Source: Mycobacterium sp. GA-1285 (GTDB lineage: Bacteria > Actinomycetota > Actinomycetes > Mycobacteriales > Mycobacteriaceae). From it: a DNA stretch of 64,000 nucleotides. The translations under genes and the position numbers were made by a program. Each line of letters starts with the position of its first letter. Within the stretch, counting starts at the first letter, position 1. The stretch spans positions 1-64,000 of the forward strand of contig NZ_LQIS01000001.1 in assembly GCF_001499905.1 (NCBI RefSeq), given 5' to 3'. Under the pieces are notes generated by a model. That model saw nothing but the letters and a program-made list of their open reading frames with translations. It was not told where the DNA came from and searched no databases. Shown here piece by piece: positions 52,569 through 62,012 of the stretch.

Positions 52569-54026
52569 TTAGGTGGACTGGATCTCGAAGTCGGCGGGTA
52601 CCGGCGCGTGCAACAGCTTGCGGTGCTCCTCGGGCCGCCACGGGAAAAGTTCGGGGAGGCCATCTTTCCCCAGATACCAGCTGCTGCAGCCGGTTACCCA
52701 AACCGTCTGTGGCATAGCGGCTTTCATGTCCTCGTTGTACTCCTTGGTCGCCATGTCGGTCGGACCCACCGCGACGAGACCGCCCTGGCGGATTTGGTTC
52801 AGCCATGCCAGCACGTAATCGGCCTGGGTCTCAGCGATGATCACCAGCGACTGGTTGCCGATCGGCGAATGTGGCCCGATCAGCATGAACATGTTTGGGA
52901 AGCCCGGTACTGCGACCGACCGGTAGGCGTGCGGACCCTCGGCCCAGGCCTCCTCGAGCGTTAACCCGCGCTCGCCGATCACGGTCATCGGGTGAACGTA
53001 GGCGTGGGCGTCGAACCCCGTGGCCAGCACGAGCACATCCAGTTCGTGGTGCGTCCCGTCCGCGGTGACCACGCCCGTCGCCTCGATGCGGTCGATGGCA
53101 TCGCTCACGACCTGCACGCCAGGCTTCTGCAGCGATTGGTAATAATGACCGGCGAAGACTTGCCGTTTGCACAGCGGGTGATAGCTCGGTGTGAGCCTGC
53201 GGCGCAGTTCGGGATCTCGCACCGACAACCGCAGATTCAGTCGGCACAGCGCCACCATGACCCGTCGCTGCCAGCCTGGTTCGACGACTGCGCGTGCCGG
53301 GATACGCTCGAATACGTTCTGCCAGAATCGATATCCGATCATGCATAACTGCGGCCAGCGACGCAGCAGCGTCTTCGTGAGCTTTGAGTAGCGAAGGTTC
53401 GGAGTCGGAAACACCCACTGGGGTGTGCGCTGGAAAACGACAAGCCGTCTGACCTTGCCGCCGAGTTCGGCGGCGATTTGCACACCGGAGGAACCGGTGC
53501 CAATCAAACCGATGCGCTTGTCTCGTAGGAGAACCGAATGGTCCCAACGGGCGGAGTGAAAGCGAGGTCCGGCGAAGTTCGTCAACCCAGGGATGTCGGG
53601 ATAACGCGGCACTCGCAAGACGCCGGTCGCCGTGATGAGCACGTCATAATCCTCTTCTCCCCCTGCGGTGGTAAGCACCCACCGGCCACGCTCGTAGCGT
53701 GCCGATTCGACCGGGGTGCCGAACCGGATGTGCGGCATGACATCCCGGTCGGCGGCGACTTGATGGAAGTACGACTGGATCTCCGCCCCCGGCGAGTACA
53801 GCCGAGACCACCCCGGATTCGGCTGAAACGAATACGAGTAGAAGCGCGACGGCACGTCACACGTCAATCCGGGATAGGTGTTGTCCCGCCAGGTTCCCCC
53901 CACCTCGTCGGTCGCCTCATAGATGACGTAGTCGTCGAAGCCGGCGTCCTGCAGTTTCACCGCCATGCAGATTCCCGACATTCCGGCGCCGACGATCGCG
54001 ACCTTTACCGCACGTTTCTCTGCCAT
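52569..54026 (-). CDS. Flavin monooxygenase, BVMO type
   Basis: 485 residues. FAD motif GAGMSG near 14, then DEVGGTWRDNTYPGLTCDVP. The BVMO fingerprint is FAGPRFHSARWDH and the second Rossmann motif GTGSSG. It is about 50 residues shorter than the BVMO at 1232 and lacks the N-terminal extension of the one at 13284. This length is common among mycobacterial EthA-type and related enzymes. AAGGGGGT lies just upstream of the ATG at 54026. The substrate is unknown. Confidence 0.88.
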   Translation of the reverse strand: MAEKRAVKVAIVGAGMSGICMAVKLQDAGFDDYVIYEATDEVGGTWRDNTYPGLTCDVPSRFYSYSFQPNPGWSRLYSPGAEIQSYFHQVAADRDVMPHIRFGTPVESARYERGRWVLTTAGGEEDYDVLITATGVLRVPRYPDIPGLTNFAGPRFHSARWDHSVLLRDKRIGLIGTGSSGVQIAAELGGKVRRLVVFQRTPQWVFPTPNLRYSKLTKTLLRRWPQLCMIGYRFWQNVFERIPARAVVEPGWQRRVMVALCRLNLRLSVRDPELRRRLTPSYHPLCKRQVFAGHYYQSLQKPGVQVVSDAIDRIEATGVVTADGTHHELDVLVLATGFDAHAYVHPMTVIGERGLTLEEAWAEGPHAYRSVAVPGFPNMFMLIGPHSPIGNQSLVIIAETQADYVLAWLNQIRQGGLVAVGPTDMATKEYNEDMKAAMPQTVWVTGCSSWYLGKDGLPELFPWRPEEHRKLLHAPVPADFEIQST

Positions 54027-54089
54027 CGCGACCCCCTTCGGCTACCGGAAGGGTACGCCTGACCAGCGCGGTTGTCGTGGCAATCGGGG

Positions 54090-55055
54090 CTATGGGACGG
54101 TGACGAAACCTTGGGCCACCATCCAGTCCCGCGCGACCTGGCTCGGGTCGCGGCCCTCCACGTCGACCTGTTTGTTCATCTCCATGATCGCGTCGTTGGT
54201 CAGCGCGGCCGTCACCGGCGCGGTGACCTCTGCGATCTGCGGATGTGCTTCGTAGAAGGCGCGTTTCATGGTCACCGACGGGTTGTAGTGGGCGAAGAAC
54301 TGCTTGTCGTCGGTGAGCACGACGAGGTCGAGCGCGGCGATGCGGCCGTCGGTGGTGAAGACCTCCCCGAAGTCACACTGCGTCCCGTCCGCTGTGGCCT
54401 GGTAGATGATGCCGACCTGCAGCACCGGCGTCTGCGCGCGCGCCGGGTCGAATCCGTAGGCTGCGGCCATTCCGGGGTAGCCGTCCTGGCGGGCCCGAAA
54501 TTCGGTGTCGACGCACGTACGCGCCGCTGCCGGATCGCGTTTGACCAGCTCGGCATACTGCGAAAGCGTGCGCACGCCGGTCCGTTCGACGACCGCCCTG
54601 CTGGCCGCCAGCGCGTAGGTGTCGTCCATCGGTCCGGGCGGCAACCACACCATGTCGTTGCGGGCCAGGTCCTCGCCGCGGACGGCCTCGAACTGCTTGC
54701 GGCTGTCGGGGATCGGCTTCTCATGCCCGAGGTAGTTGATCCATGCGTTGCCGGTGAACTCGTAGGCGACGTCGACCTGGCCCGACAGCTGAGCTTCCCG
54801 GGTGCTGCGCGAACCGACGATGCCGGTGAGGTCGCGGACGTCGGCGCCTGCGGCGGCCAAGGTGAACTCCAGGATGTACCCCAGGATCACCTGTTCGGTG
54901 TATTCCTTGGAGCCCACCGTGATTCGCACTTCCTCGAGTGCGGCGACCGGCTGGATGGAACCCGGACCGACCTTGAGCGGCACGGTGCTTCCCGCGCCGA
55001 GCCCGCAGCCGGTGAGCACCAGGCAGGCCAGTACGGCGATCGTGCGGCGGATCAT
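54090..55055 (-). CDS. Glycine betaine/choline-type ABC transporter substrate-binding lipoprotein
   Basis: 321 residues. A signal peptide with lipobox LTGC puts the lipidated Cys at residue 17. The OpuAC/ProX-like domain has VGSKEYTEQVILGYILEFTL near 48, STREAQLSGQVDVAYEFTGN near 85 and QCDFGEVFTTDGRI near 230. It binds a quaternary amine for import. The ATG at 55055 overlaps the permease stop (ATGA), so the 137 in-frame codons upstream are not used. Last gene of the four-gene transporter operon. Confidence 0.92.
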   Translation of the reverse strand: MIRRTIAVLACLVLTGCGLGAGSTVPLKVGPGSIQPVAALEEVRITVGSKEYTEQVILGYILEFTLAAAGADVRDLTGIVGSRSTREAQLSGQVDVAYEFTGNAWINYLGHEKPIPDSRKQFEAVRGEDLARNDMVWLPPGPMDDTYALAASRAVVERTGVRTLSQYAELVKRDPAAARTCVDTEFRARQDGYPGMAAAYGFDPARAQTPVLQVGIIYQATADGTQCDFGEVFTTDGRIAALDLVVLTDDKQFFAHYNPSVTMKRAFYEAHPQIAEVTAPVTAALTNDAIMEMNKQVDVEGRDPSQVARDWMVAQGFVTVP

Positions 55056-55822
55056 CGCAGGCCCTTGGGGTTGAGATAGAACTCGGCCAACCCGCCCAAC
55101 CAGTCGACCAGCAGGGCAAGGCACACCGCGAGCACGCTGCCGAGGATCAGGGTCACGTTGTCCTGCAACTTGTATCCGGTGTCGATCAGGATGCCCAGTC
55201 CACCGGCGTTGACGAGGAAGCTCAGCGTGGCGGTTCCCACGGCGAGCACCAGCGACGTGCGCAGTCCTGCCAGGATGTACGGGATCGCCAGCGGCAGCTC
55301 GACCCGCGTCAGCACCGAGCGTCGCGACATGCCTTGTCCCAGACCGGCGTCCACCAGCGACCGGTCCACCTGGTTGATGCCGAGGATGGTGCTGGCCAGC
55401 ACCGGCAGCAGGGAGTACAGCGCGATCGGAAGGACGCCGATCCAGAATCCGGTCCTTCCGGTCCACAGAAACAGCAGCACCAGCAGTCCGATCGCCGGTG
55501 CCGCCTGGCCGATGTTGGCCACACCCATGAACAACGGGCGCAACAGTTTCGCGCCGGGGCGGGTGACCAGCACACCCAGCGGAACGCCGATGGCGAGCAC
55601 GATCGCGGTGACCGCCGCGGTGATCAACAGGTGCTGCCAGATCAGCGTGGCGATGTTGCCGGGGTTGATGTTCTCCTGCTGGGTGGCGGTGAGGTCGCGG
55701 TTGAACGCCCAGAACACCACGGCGGCGGCGGTGATCAGCACCAGGACCGGCTGGATGAGCAGTCGTTTGCGTTCGCCCGGGTCGGCGCGCGCCGACTGCG
55801 CGGATTCCGCGATCGCGGTCAC
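55052..55822 (-). CDS. ABC transporter permease, glycine betaine type (OpuCB/ProW-like), second
   Basis: 256 residues. An N-terminal basic stretch precedes six or so helices. The EAA-loop region carries SLVDAGLGQGMSRRSVLTRV followed by ELPLAIPYILAGLRTSLVLA. ATGA overlaps on both sides link it to the ATPase and to the binding protein. It pairs with the other permease at 57033, forming a heterodimer as in OpuC-type importers. Confidence 0.92.
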   Translation of the reverse strand: MTAIAESAQSARADPGERKRLLIQPVLVLITAAAVVFWAFNRDLTATQQENINPGNIATLIWQHLLITAAVTAIVLAIGVPLGVLVTRPGAKLLRPLFMGVANIGQAAPAIGLLVLLFLWTGRTGFWIGVLPIALYSLLPVLASTILGINQVDRSLVDAGLGQGMSRRSVLTRVELPLAIPYILAGLRTSLVLAVGTATLSFLVNAGGLGILIDTGYKLQDNVTLILGSVLAVCLALLVDWLGGLAEFYLNPKGLR

Positions 55823-57036
55823 GATCGTCCGTCCGTGCCGGCCTCTGCAGCGGCGCGTAGCCAGGTGATCGTGTCGATCAGCGTGTCCAGCGTGACGACG
55901 CCGGCGTACCGGCTGCCCGGCCCGGCCACGACGGCCGACGCATGCTGTTGCGCGAGGATGGCCTCCAAAGCGTCTTCGAGGGTGGACTGGGTGCTGAGCA
56001 CGTCGAGCGATTCGACGACGTCGGCCAGCGCGGTCGCGTGCTCGAGCTTGCTCTCCCGCACCCAGCTGACCGGGCGCTCACGCTCGTCGAGCACCACGGC
56101 CCAATCGAACTCGCTGAGCGCCAATGCTTTTCGTACGTCGTCGACCGAATCGGTCTGGCGCACCGACGGATGCGGTCGCAGCTCGACGTCCTTGATCCGC
56201 ATCAGGCCCAGTTGGCGCAGGGACGCGCCGGAGCCGACGAAACCGGCGACCGTCTCGTCGGCGGGACTGGCCAGGATGTTCTGCGGTGTGTCGTACTGCA
56301 GCACCTTGGACTGGTTGCCCAGCACGGTGATCCGGTCGCCGAGCTTGACGGCCTCACCGAAGTCGTGGGTGACGAAGACGATGGTCTTGCGCAGTTCGCC
56401 CTGCAACCGCAGCAGTTCGTCCTGCAGCGTGCTGCGAGTGATCGGGTCGACGGCACCGAACGGTTCGTCCATCAGCAGCACCGGAGGGTCGGCGGCCAGC
56501 GCGCGCGCGACACCCACGCGTTGTTGCTGCCCGCCGGACAGTTGACGTGGGTACCTGTCGGCGTACTGGCTGGGTTCCAGCCCCACCATGTCGAGCAGTT
56601 CGTCGACCCGTGCGGCGATGCGTTTGCGGTCCCAGCGCAGCAATCCGGGTACCAGGCCGACGTTCTGCCGGATCGTCATGTGCGGGAACAGCCCGGCCTG
56701 CTGTATGGAGTAGCCGATCGAGCGGCGAAGTTCGGTCGGGCGGATCGACATCGCGTCTTTGTCGCCGATCATGATCGTGCCGGACGTCGGCTCGGACAGC
56801 CGGTTGATCATCCGCATCATCGTGGTCTTCCCGCAGCCGGACGGGCCGACGAACACGACGATCTCGCCCGCGGGGATCTCGAGCGACACATCGTCCACGG
56901 CGGGCTTGTCGGAGCCGGGGTAAACCTTGGAGACATGGTCCAGCACGATGCGCACCCCGGTGCCGTCGTTCGAGGCCGTGTCGTCGAGAGCGGTTTGTTC
57001 TGTCGCCGAATGCTCTCCCTTCGAATACCCTGTCAT
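55819..57036 (-). CDS. ABC transporter ATPase with CBS-type C-terminus (ProV/OpuCA-like)
   Basis: 405 residues. Walker A GPSGCGKTT near 64, Q-loop SIQQAGLFPHM, the ABC signature LSGGQQQR, Walker B VLLMDEPFGAVDP and the switch His in VTHDF. Residues 290-400 look like a CBS pair (TDSVDDVRKALALSEFDWAV, STLEDALEAILAQQHASAVV), which in OpuA/OpuC senses ionic strength or nucleotides. The ATG at 57036 overlaps the permease stop; the 210 codons further upstream lie in the permease's other frame. Confidence 0.93.
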   Translation of the reverse strand: MTGYSKGEHSATEQTALDDTASNDGTGVRIVLDHVSKVYPGSDKPAVDDVSLEIPAGEIVVFVGPSGCGKTTMMRMINRLSEPTSGTIMIGDKDAMSIRPTELRRSIGYSIQQAGLFPHMTIRQNVGLVPGLLRWDRKRIAARVDELLDMVGLEPSQYADRYPRQLSGGQQQRVGVARALAADPPVLLMDEPFGAVDPITRSTLQDELLRLQGELRKTIVFVTHDFGEAVKLGDRITVLGNQSKVLQYDTPQNILASPADETVAGFVGSGASLRQLGLMRIKDVELRPHPSVRQTDSVDDVRKALALSEFDWAVVLDERERPVSWVRESKLEHATALADVVESLDVLSTQSTLEDALEAILAQQHASAVVAGPGSRYAGVVTLDTLIDTITWLRAAAEAGTDGRS

Positions 57037-57680
57037 CGAACACCTTTCGACGTGGTGAGGCGGCCGGCCAGGACCAGCAGCGCATCGAGTGCGAGCGCGA
57101 GGACGACGATGAGCAACGTCCCGGTCAGCGCCATCGGAAGGGCCGTCGGACTGCCCACCCGCGCCAACCCGGTGAAGATCAGATTGCCCAGTCCCGGTCC
57201 CTTGACGTAGGCGGCGATCGCCAGCACGCCCATCGACATCTGCGTGCTGATCCGCATGGCGGACAGGATCGACGGCCACACCAGCCGCAGCTCCACCCGC
57301 GCCAGGGTGTCGAGCCTGCTCATCCCGATGCCCCGCGCCGCGTCGGTGAGCGCGGGGTCGACCGCATTGAGCCCGACGATCGTGTTGCGGACGATTGGCA
57401 GCAGCGAGTACAGCACCAGCGCGGCGACACTGGGCACCACACCGAGACCGAACAACGGGATCAGCAACCCGAGCAGAGCGAACGCCGGGACCGTCAGGAT
57501 CACGCTGGATGTCGCGGTCGCGAGGTTGGCCGCCAAGCGATTGCGGTAGGTCAGCACACCGATCGCCACTCCGACGATCGTCGCGATGAGGACACTCTGG
57601 ACGACCGCGCTGACGTGCTGATAGGAGTCGAACGCCAGTTGCGCTTGGTGGGCGGTGATGTAGTCCCACAGTGCCCTCAC
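57033..57680 (-). CDS. ABC transporter permease, glycine betaine type, first
   Basis: 215 residues with about five or six helices. TDAARGIGMSRLDTLARVEL and PSILSAMRISTQMSMGVLAI form the EAA-loop region. First gene of the importer operon. Divergent from the TauD gene across 132 bases. A role in osmoprotectant uptake is likely; in soil mycobacteria choline or carnitine are alternatives. Confidence 0.92.
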   Translation of the reverse strand: MRALWDYITAHQAQLAFDSYQHVSAVVQSVLIATIVGVAIGVLTYRNRLAANLATATSSVILTVPAFALLGLLIPLFGLGVVPSVAALVLYSLLPIVRNTIVGLNAVDPALTDAARGIGMSRLDTLARVELRLVWPSILSAMRISTQMSMGVLAIAAYVKGPGLGNLIFTGLARVGSPTALPMALTGTLLIVVLALALDALLVLAGRLTTSKGVR

Positions 57681-57812
57681 GGCGGTGAGCTACCCGATCT
57701 TGATCGACCCGAAACAGTCGCCCTGTTCGATTCGTGCTGAGCCGAACGGTTGGCGTCGCGCATCCCGGCAGCGAACGTGATCACCACGTTTCATGCATCT
57801 GGAGGTGCCCAC
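57681..57812. other. Divergent promoter region of the ABC importer and TauD genes
   Basis: 132 bases with no recognisable operator. GGAGG at 57801-57805 is the ribosome site for the GTG at 57813. Confidence 0.4.
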
Positions 57813-58796
57813 GTGCCGTCATCTCTGCGAGTGGTCAAGCTCGGCGCCCACATCGGCGCTCGGATCGAGGGCGTCGACCTCAGCACCGGCGTCGACGCCA
57901 GAACCGCGTCGGCGATCAACTCCGCGCTGCTCGAACACAAGGTGCTGTTCTTCCGCGACCAGCACGGTCTGGACGATGACGGTCAGCTCGCCTTCGGGCA
58001 GACGTTGGGCACCCCGACGGCCGCGCACCCGACGGTGACCTCGCGCGAGGGCCGCTTCCTGCCGATCGATTCCCGCTACGACAAGGCCAACAGCTGGCAC
58101 ACCGACGTGACGTTCGTCGACCGGATCCCGAAGGCATCGATCCTGCGCGCCATCACCCTGCCCCCCTACGGCGGAACGACGACGTGGGCGTCCACCGAGG
58201 CGGCCTACGAGCGCCTTCCGGCGCCGTTGCGTGCCCTGGCCGAGAACCTGTGGGCCGTGCACACAAACCAGTACGACTACGCCACGCTGCACGACGAACC
58301 GGACGCCTCACCCACCGCCGAGCAGCGGTCGTACCGCGACGAATTCGTCTCCGACTACTACGAAACCGAACATCCCGTGGTCCGTGTGCACCCCGAGACG
58401 GGCAGGCGGGTGCTGCTGCTCGGCCACTTCGTCAAGAAGTTCGTCGGGCTGGGATCCACCGAGTCGGCCACCCTGTTCGACTTGTTCCAGGCACGAGTCA
58501 CCAAGCTGGAGCACACGATTCGGTGGAACTGGCAGCTCGGCGACGTCGCAGTGTGGGACAACCGCGCCACCCAGCACTACGCCGTCGCCGACTACGACGA
58601 TCAGTACCGCCGGCTGAACCGCATCACCCTGGCCGGGGACATCCCGGTCGACATCCACGGCAGGCCGAGCCGCGCCATCGCCCGGCGACGCCTCGGCATA
58701 TTCCGCGGTGGTCGGTGCGCTGGGAAAAGCGGCATTGGCCAGCTGATCATCGCCGGCACTGCCTGTGTTGACGGCGGCACGAGGGGGCTACCGTGA
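57813..58796 (+). CDS. TauD/AtsK-family 2-oxoglutarate dioxygenase with an apparent C-terminal frameshift
   Basis: 327 residues as read. The iron ligands His96 and Asp98 (WHTDVTF) and His255 (TQHYAV), and a 2-oxoglutarate-binding Arg in [11 protein letters not shown], are present. The family oxidises taurine, alkyl sulfates or similar compounds to release sulfite, sulfate or other groups. GGAGG precedes the GTG at 57813. After residue 290 the chain turns into a Gly/Arg/Cys-rich tail. Dropping one C from the CCC at 58681-58683 gives a more natural end ([20 protein letters not shown]) and a stop at 58744-58746, before cobG. This points to a real frameshift or a sequencing error. Confidence 0.85.
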   Translation: MPSSLRVVKLGAHIGARIEGVDLSTGVDARTASAINSALLEHKVLFFRDQHGLDDDGQLAFGQTLGTPTAAHPTVTSREGRFLPIDSRYDKANSWHTDVTFVDRIPKASILRAITLPPYGGTTTWASTEAAYERLPAPLRALAENLWAVHTNQYDYATLHDEPDASPTAEQRSYRDEFVSDYYETEHPVVRVHPETGRRVLLLGHFVKKFVGLGSTESATLFDLFQARVTKLEHTIRWNWQLGDVAVWDNRATQHYAVADYDDQYRRLNRITLAGDIPVDIHGRPSRAIARRRLGIFRGGRCAGKSGIGQLIIAGTACVDGGTRGLP

Positions 58797-58800
58797 ACTC

Positions 58801-59916
58801 GTGGCCAGGACCCGCGATCGAGACGCCTGCCCCGGTGCGCTGCAGGTGCACCGGGCGGCAGACGGCGCCTTGGCGCGGATGCGGCTGCCGGGTGGAATGA
58901 TCACCGCGGCGCAGTTGACGACGCTGGCACGCGCGGCCGTCGACTGCGGTGCGGGCACGCTGGAACTCACGTCGAGGGGCAACCTCCAGATCCGCGGCGT
59001 CACCGACACCGGGTCCGTGGCCGAGGCCGCGGCGGCGGCCGGACTACTTCCCTCGCCAACGCACGAGCGTGTGCGCAACATCGTCGCCTCACCGCTGTCG
59101 GGACGGGCGGGCTCGACCGCCGACATCCGCGGGCTGATCACCGAACTCGACGACGCCATCCGAGCCGACGCCGAACTCGTTGCGCTGCCCGGCCGGTTCC
59201 TGTTCGGCATCGACGACGGGCGCGGCGACATCTCGGGTCTGGCCCCCGACGTCGGCGTGCACTTCGGGGCCGCTGACGCCGCGCTGCTGCTGGCCGGGCG
59301 CGACACCGGTGTCCGGCTGCCGAGGAGGTCAGCGGTGCCGACGATGGTCGACGTCGCCAGGCGATTCGCCGCTATACGCGGAAATGCTTGGCGCGTAAAC
59401 GAACTCACCGATACCGGTCGTCTCCTGGGTGAACTGTCGCCGTCCGTGCCGCCCGGCGCGACGTGGCCTGCTGTAACCCGGCCGCCCGTCGGTTGGCTCG
59501 AACAGCACGACGGCCGCATCGCGTTGGGTGCCGCCGTTCCGCTGGGCGTGCTGCCCGCCCGGACAGCGGAGTTGCTCGCCGCGATCGGAGCGCCTTTGGT
59601 GATCACACCGTGGCGTTCGGTGCTCGTCTTCGACCTTGCCGAGGACGTCGCCGACGTCGCGCTGCGCGTTCTTGCGCCGCTCGGCCTGGTGTTCGACGAG
59701 AACTCGCCCTGGCTGTCGGTCAGCGCGTGCACGGGCAGCCCGGGCTGTGAGCACTCGCGGGCCGACGTCCGCGCCGACGCCGCGGCCGCGGTGGCGCAAC
59801 CGAGCGCGAGCCACCGCCACTTCGTCGGATGCGACCGGGCCTGCGGTAGCCCGCCCACCGGTGAGGTGCTGGTGGCAACCGGAGACGGATACCGGACGCG
59901 CGACGCTCACCCGTAG
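58801..59916 (+). CDS. cobG: Precorrin-3B synthase
   Basis: 371 residues. It belongs to the sulfite/nitrite reductase ferredoxin-like family: LPGGMITAAQL near 30, LELTSRGNLQIRG near 57, and the [4Fe-4S]/siroheme Cys in ACTGSPGC near 318 and GCDRACGSPP near 350. It makes the gamma-lactone of precorrin-3B using O2. The GTG at 58801 fits the usual mycobacterial start better than the upstream GTG at 58765. First gene of the cobG-cobH-cobIJ run. Confidence 0.93.
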   Translation: MARTRDRDACPGALQVHRAADGALARMRLPGGMITAAQLTTLARAAVDCGAGTLELTSRGNLQIRGVTDTGSVAEAAAAAGLLPSPTHERVRNIVASPLSGRAGSTADIRGLITELDDAIRADAELVALPGRFLFGIDDGRGDISGLAPDVGVHFGAADAALLLAGRDTGVRLPRRSAVPTMVDVARRFAAIRGNAWRVNELTDTGRLLGELSPSVPPGATWPAVTRPPVGWLEQHDGRIALGAAVPLGVLPARTAELLAAIGAPLVITPWRSVLVFDLAEDVADVALRVLAPLGLVFDENSPWLSVSACTGSPGCEHSRADVRADAAAAVAQPSASHRHFVGCDRACGSPPTGEVLVATGDGYRTRDAHP

Positions 59917-59925
59917 GGTGATCGC

Positions 59926-60552
59926 GTGCTCGACTACATCCGCGACGCCGGGGAGATCTACCGGCAGTCATTCGCGATGATCCGCGACGAGGCGAATCTG
60001 ACGCGATTCCCCGACGACGTCGCCCGCGTCGTCGTGCGGTTGATCCACACCTGTGGTCAGGTCGACGTCGCCGACCACGTCGCGTACCGCGATGACGTCG
60101 TCGCCACGACCCACACCGCGCTGGCCGACGGAGCCCCGGTGCTGTGTGACTCGTCGATGGTCGCGGCGGGGATCACCCGGTCCCGGCTGCGCGCCGACAA
60201 CGAGGTGGTCTCCCTGGTGGCCGACCCGCGCGCCGCCGACCTCGCCGCCCGCCTGGGCACCACCCGCTCCGCGGCGGCCGTCGACCTGTGGGCCGACCGG
60301 CTCGGCGGTGCGGTGCTGGCGATCGGCAACGCGCCGACCGCGTTGTTCCGGTTGCTCGAACTGCTCGACGAGGGCGCCCCGACTCCCGCGGCGGTACTTG
60401 GTGGTCCGGTCGGCTTCGTCGGCTCGGCGCAGTCCAAACAGGAACTCATCGACCGCCCCCGCGGGATGTCCTATCTCGTGGTGACGGGCCGTCGGGGCGG
60501 CAGCGCGATGGCCGCCGCGGCGGTGAATGCGATTGCGACGGAACGGGAATGA
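59926..60552 (+). CDS. cobH: Precorrin-8X methylmutase
   Basis: 208 residues, the family length. The active His lies in [11 protein letters not shown] near residue 42, followed by [26 protein letters not shown] and [14 protein letters not shown]. It moves the C11 methyl to C12, forming hydrogenobyrinate. GTG start 9 bases after cobG; the stop overlaps the cobIJ start (ATGA). Confidence 0.96.
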   Translation: MLDYIRDAGEIYRQSFAMIRDEANLTRFPDDVARVVVRLIHTCGQVDVADHVAYRDDVVATTHTALADGAPVLCDSSMVAAGITRSRLRADNEVVSLVADPRAADLAARLGTTRSAAAVDLWADRLGGAVLAIGNAPTALFRLLELLDEGAPTPAAVLGGPVGFVGSAQSKQELIDRPRGMSYLVVTGRRGGSAMAAAAVNAIATERE

Positions 60553-62012
60553 GGGGCACGCTATGGGGCGTCGGGCTGGGTCCCGGCGATCCGGAGCTGG
60601 TGACAGTCAAGGCGGCACGGGTGATCGGCGAGGCCGATGTCGTGGCGTACCACAGCGCGCGACACGGGAAGAGCATCGCGCGCGGTATCGCCGAACCGTA
60701 CCTGCGGCCCGGTCAGATCGAAGAGCACCTGGTCTATCCGGTCACCACCGAGACCACCGACCACCCCGGCGGCTACGCCGGGGCGATGGAGGACTTCTAC
60801 CGCGAGGCCGCCGACCGTATTGCCGCCCATCTGGAGGCGGGCCGCAACGTAGCGCTGCTCGCCGAGGGTGACCCGCTGTTCTACAGCTCCTACATGCACA
60901 TGCACACCCGGCTCACCGAACGGTTCGACGCGGTCATCGTGCCCGGGGTGACGTCGGTCAGTGCCGCGTCCGCGGCGGTGGCCACTCCCCTCGTCCAGGG
61001 CGACGAGGTGTTGACGATCCTGCCCGGCACGTTGCCGGCCGATGAGCTGCGACGCCGGCTCGCCGATACCGACGCCGCGGTGATGCTCAAGCTCGGGCGT
61101 TCGTATCCGGTTGTGCGCGAGGCACTCTCGGCAACGGGCCGGTTGGACGACGCGTTCTACGTCGAACGGGCCAGCACTCCGCAACAGCGGGTGTTGGCCG
61201 CAGGCGAAGTAGACGACGCCACCGTCCCGTACTTCTCGCTGGCGATGCTGCCGGGCCGACGCGATCGCGAGGCGCCCGCCGGCAGCGTCGCCGTGGTCGG
61301 ACTCGGCCCGGGCAGCACCGATTGGATGACCCCGCAGTGCCGTCGTGAACTCGCCGCGGCCACCGACCTGATCGGCTACCGCCCCTACCTCGACCGGGTC
61401 GGCAACCGGACCGGCCAGCGCAAGCACCCCAGCGACAACACCGACGAACCCGCGCGCGCCCGATTGGCCTGCACACTGGCCGAACAGGGGCGGGCGGTGG
61501 CAGTCGTGTCCTCCGGCGATCCGGGTGTCTTCGCGATGGCGACCGCGGTGCTCGAGGAGGCCAAGCAGTGGCCGGGGGTCTCGGTGCGGGTGGTCCCGGC
61601 GATGACCGCCGCGCAAGCGGTCGCCAGCCGGGTCGGCGCACCGCTGGGCCATGACTACGCGGTGATCTCGCTGTCGGACCGGCTCAAACCGTGGGATGTG
61701 ATCGCCGCCCGGCTGACGGCGGCGGCGGCGGCCGACCTGGTGCTCGCCGTCTACAACCCGGCGTCGAAGACCAGAACCTGGCAGGTCGGTGCGATGCGCG
61801 ATCTGCTGCTCGAGCACCGCGATCCGGGCACCCCGGTGGTCATCGGCCGCGACGTCTCCGGCCCCCGCGAGGAGATCAAGGTGGTACGCCTGGCCGACCT
61901 CGATCCCGCCGACGTGGACATGCGCTGCCTGCTGATCATCGGGTCGTCGCAGACGCAGTGGTACACCGACGATGGCGACCGGGTGTTCACGCCGAGGCGC
62001 TATCCGGAGTGA
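60549..62012 (+). CDS. cobIJ: CobI-CobJ fusion: precorrin-2 C20- and precorrin-3B C17-methyltransferase
   Basis: 487 residues in two SAM-dependent methyltransferase domains. CobI covers about 1-240 ([36 protein letters not shown]). CobJ covers about 243-487 ([32 protein letters not shown] and YNPASKTR). The fusion is known in mycobacteria (Rv2066). The two activities act before and after CobG, encoded two genes upstream. Starts at the ATGA overlap with cobH; ends overlapping the convergent copper protein gene by 13 bases. Confidence 0.96.
   Translation: MRGTLWGVGLGPGDPELVTVKAARVIGEADVVAYHSARHGKSIARGIAEPYLRPGQIEEHLVYPVTTETTDHPGGYAGAMEDFYREAADRIAAHLEAGRNVALLAEGDPLFYSSYMHMHTRLTERFDAVIVPGVTSVSAASAAVATPLVQGDEVLTILPGTLPADELRRRLADTDAAVMLKLGRSYPVVREALSATGRLDDAFYVERASTPQQRVLAAGEVDDATVPYFSLAMLPGRRDREAPAGSVAVVGLGPGSTDWMTPQCRRELAAATDLIGYRPYLDRVGNRTGQRKHPSDNTDEPARARLACTLAEQGRAVAVVSSGDPGVFAMATAVLEEAKQWPGVSVRVVPAMTAAQAVASRVGAPLGHDYAVISLSDRLKPWDVIAARLTAAAAADLVLAVYNPASKTRTWQVGAMRDLLLEHRDPGTPVVIGRDVSGPREEIKVVRLADLDPADVDMRCLLIIGSSQTQWYTDDGDRVFTPRRYPE

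Noticed and set aside
58747..58800. mazEF-type toxin-antitoxin pair before cobG as in M. tuberculosis
   Set aside because: No space and no such ORFs; the TauD frame runs into this gap.
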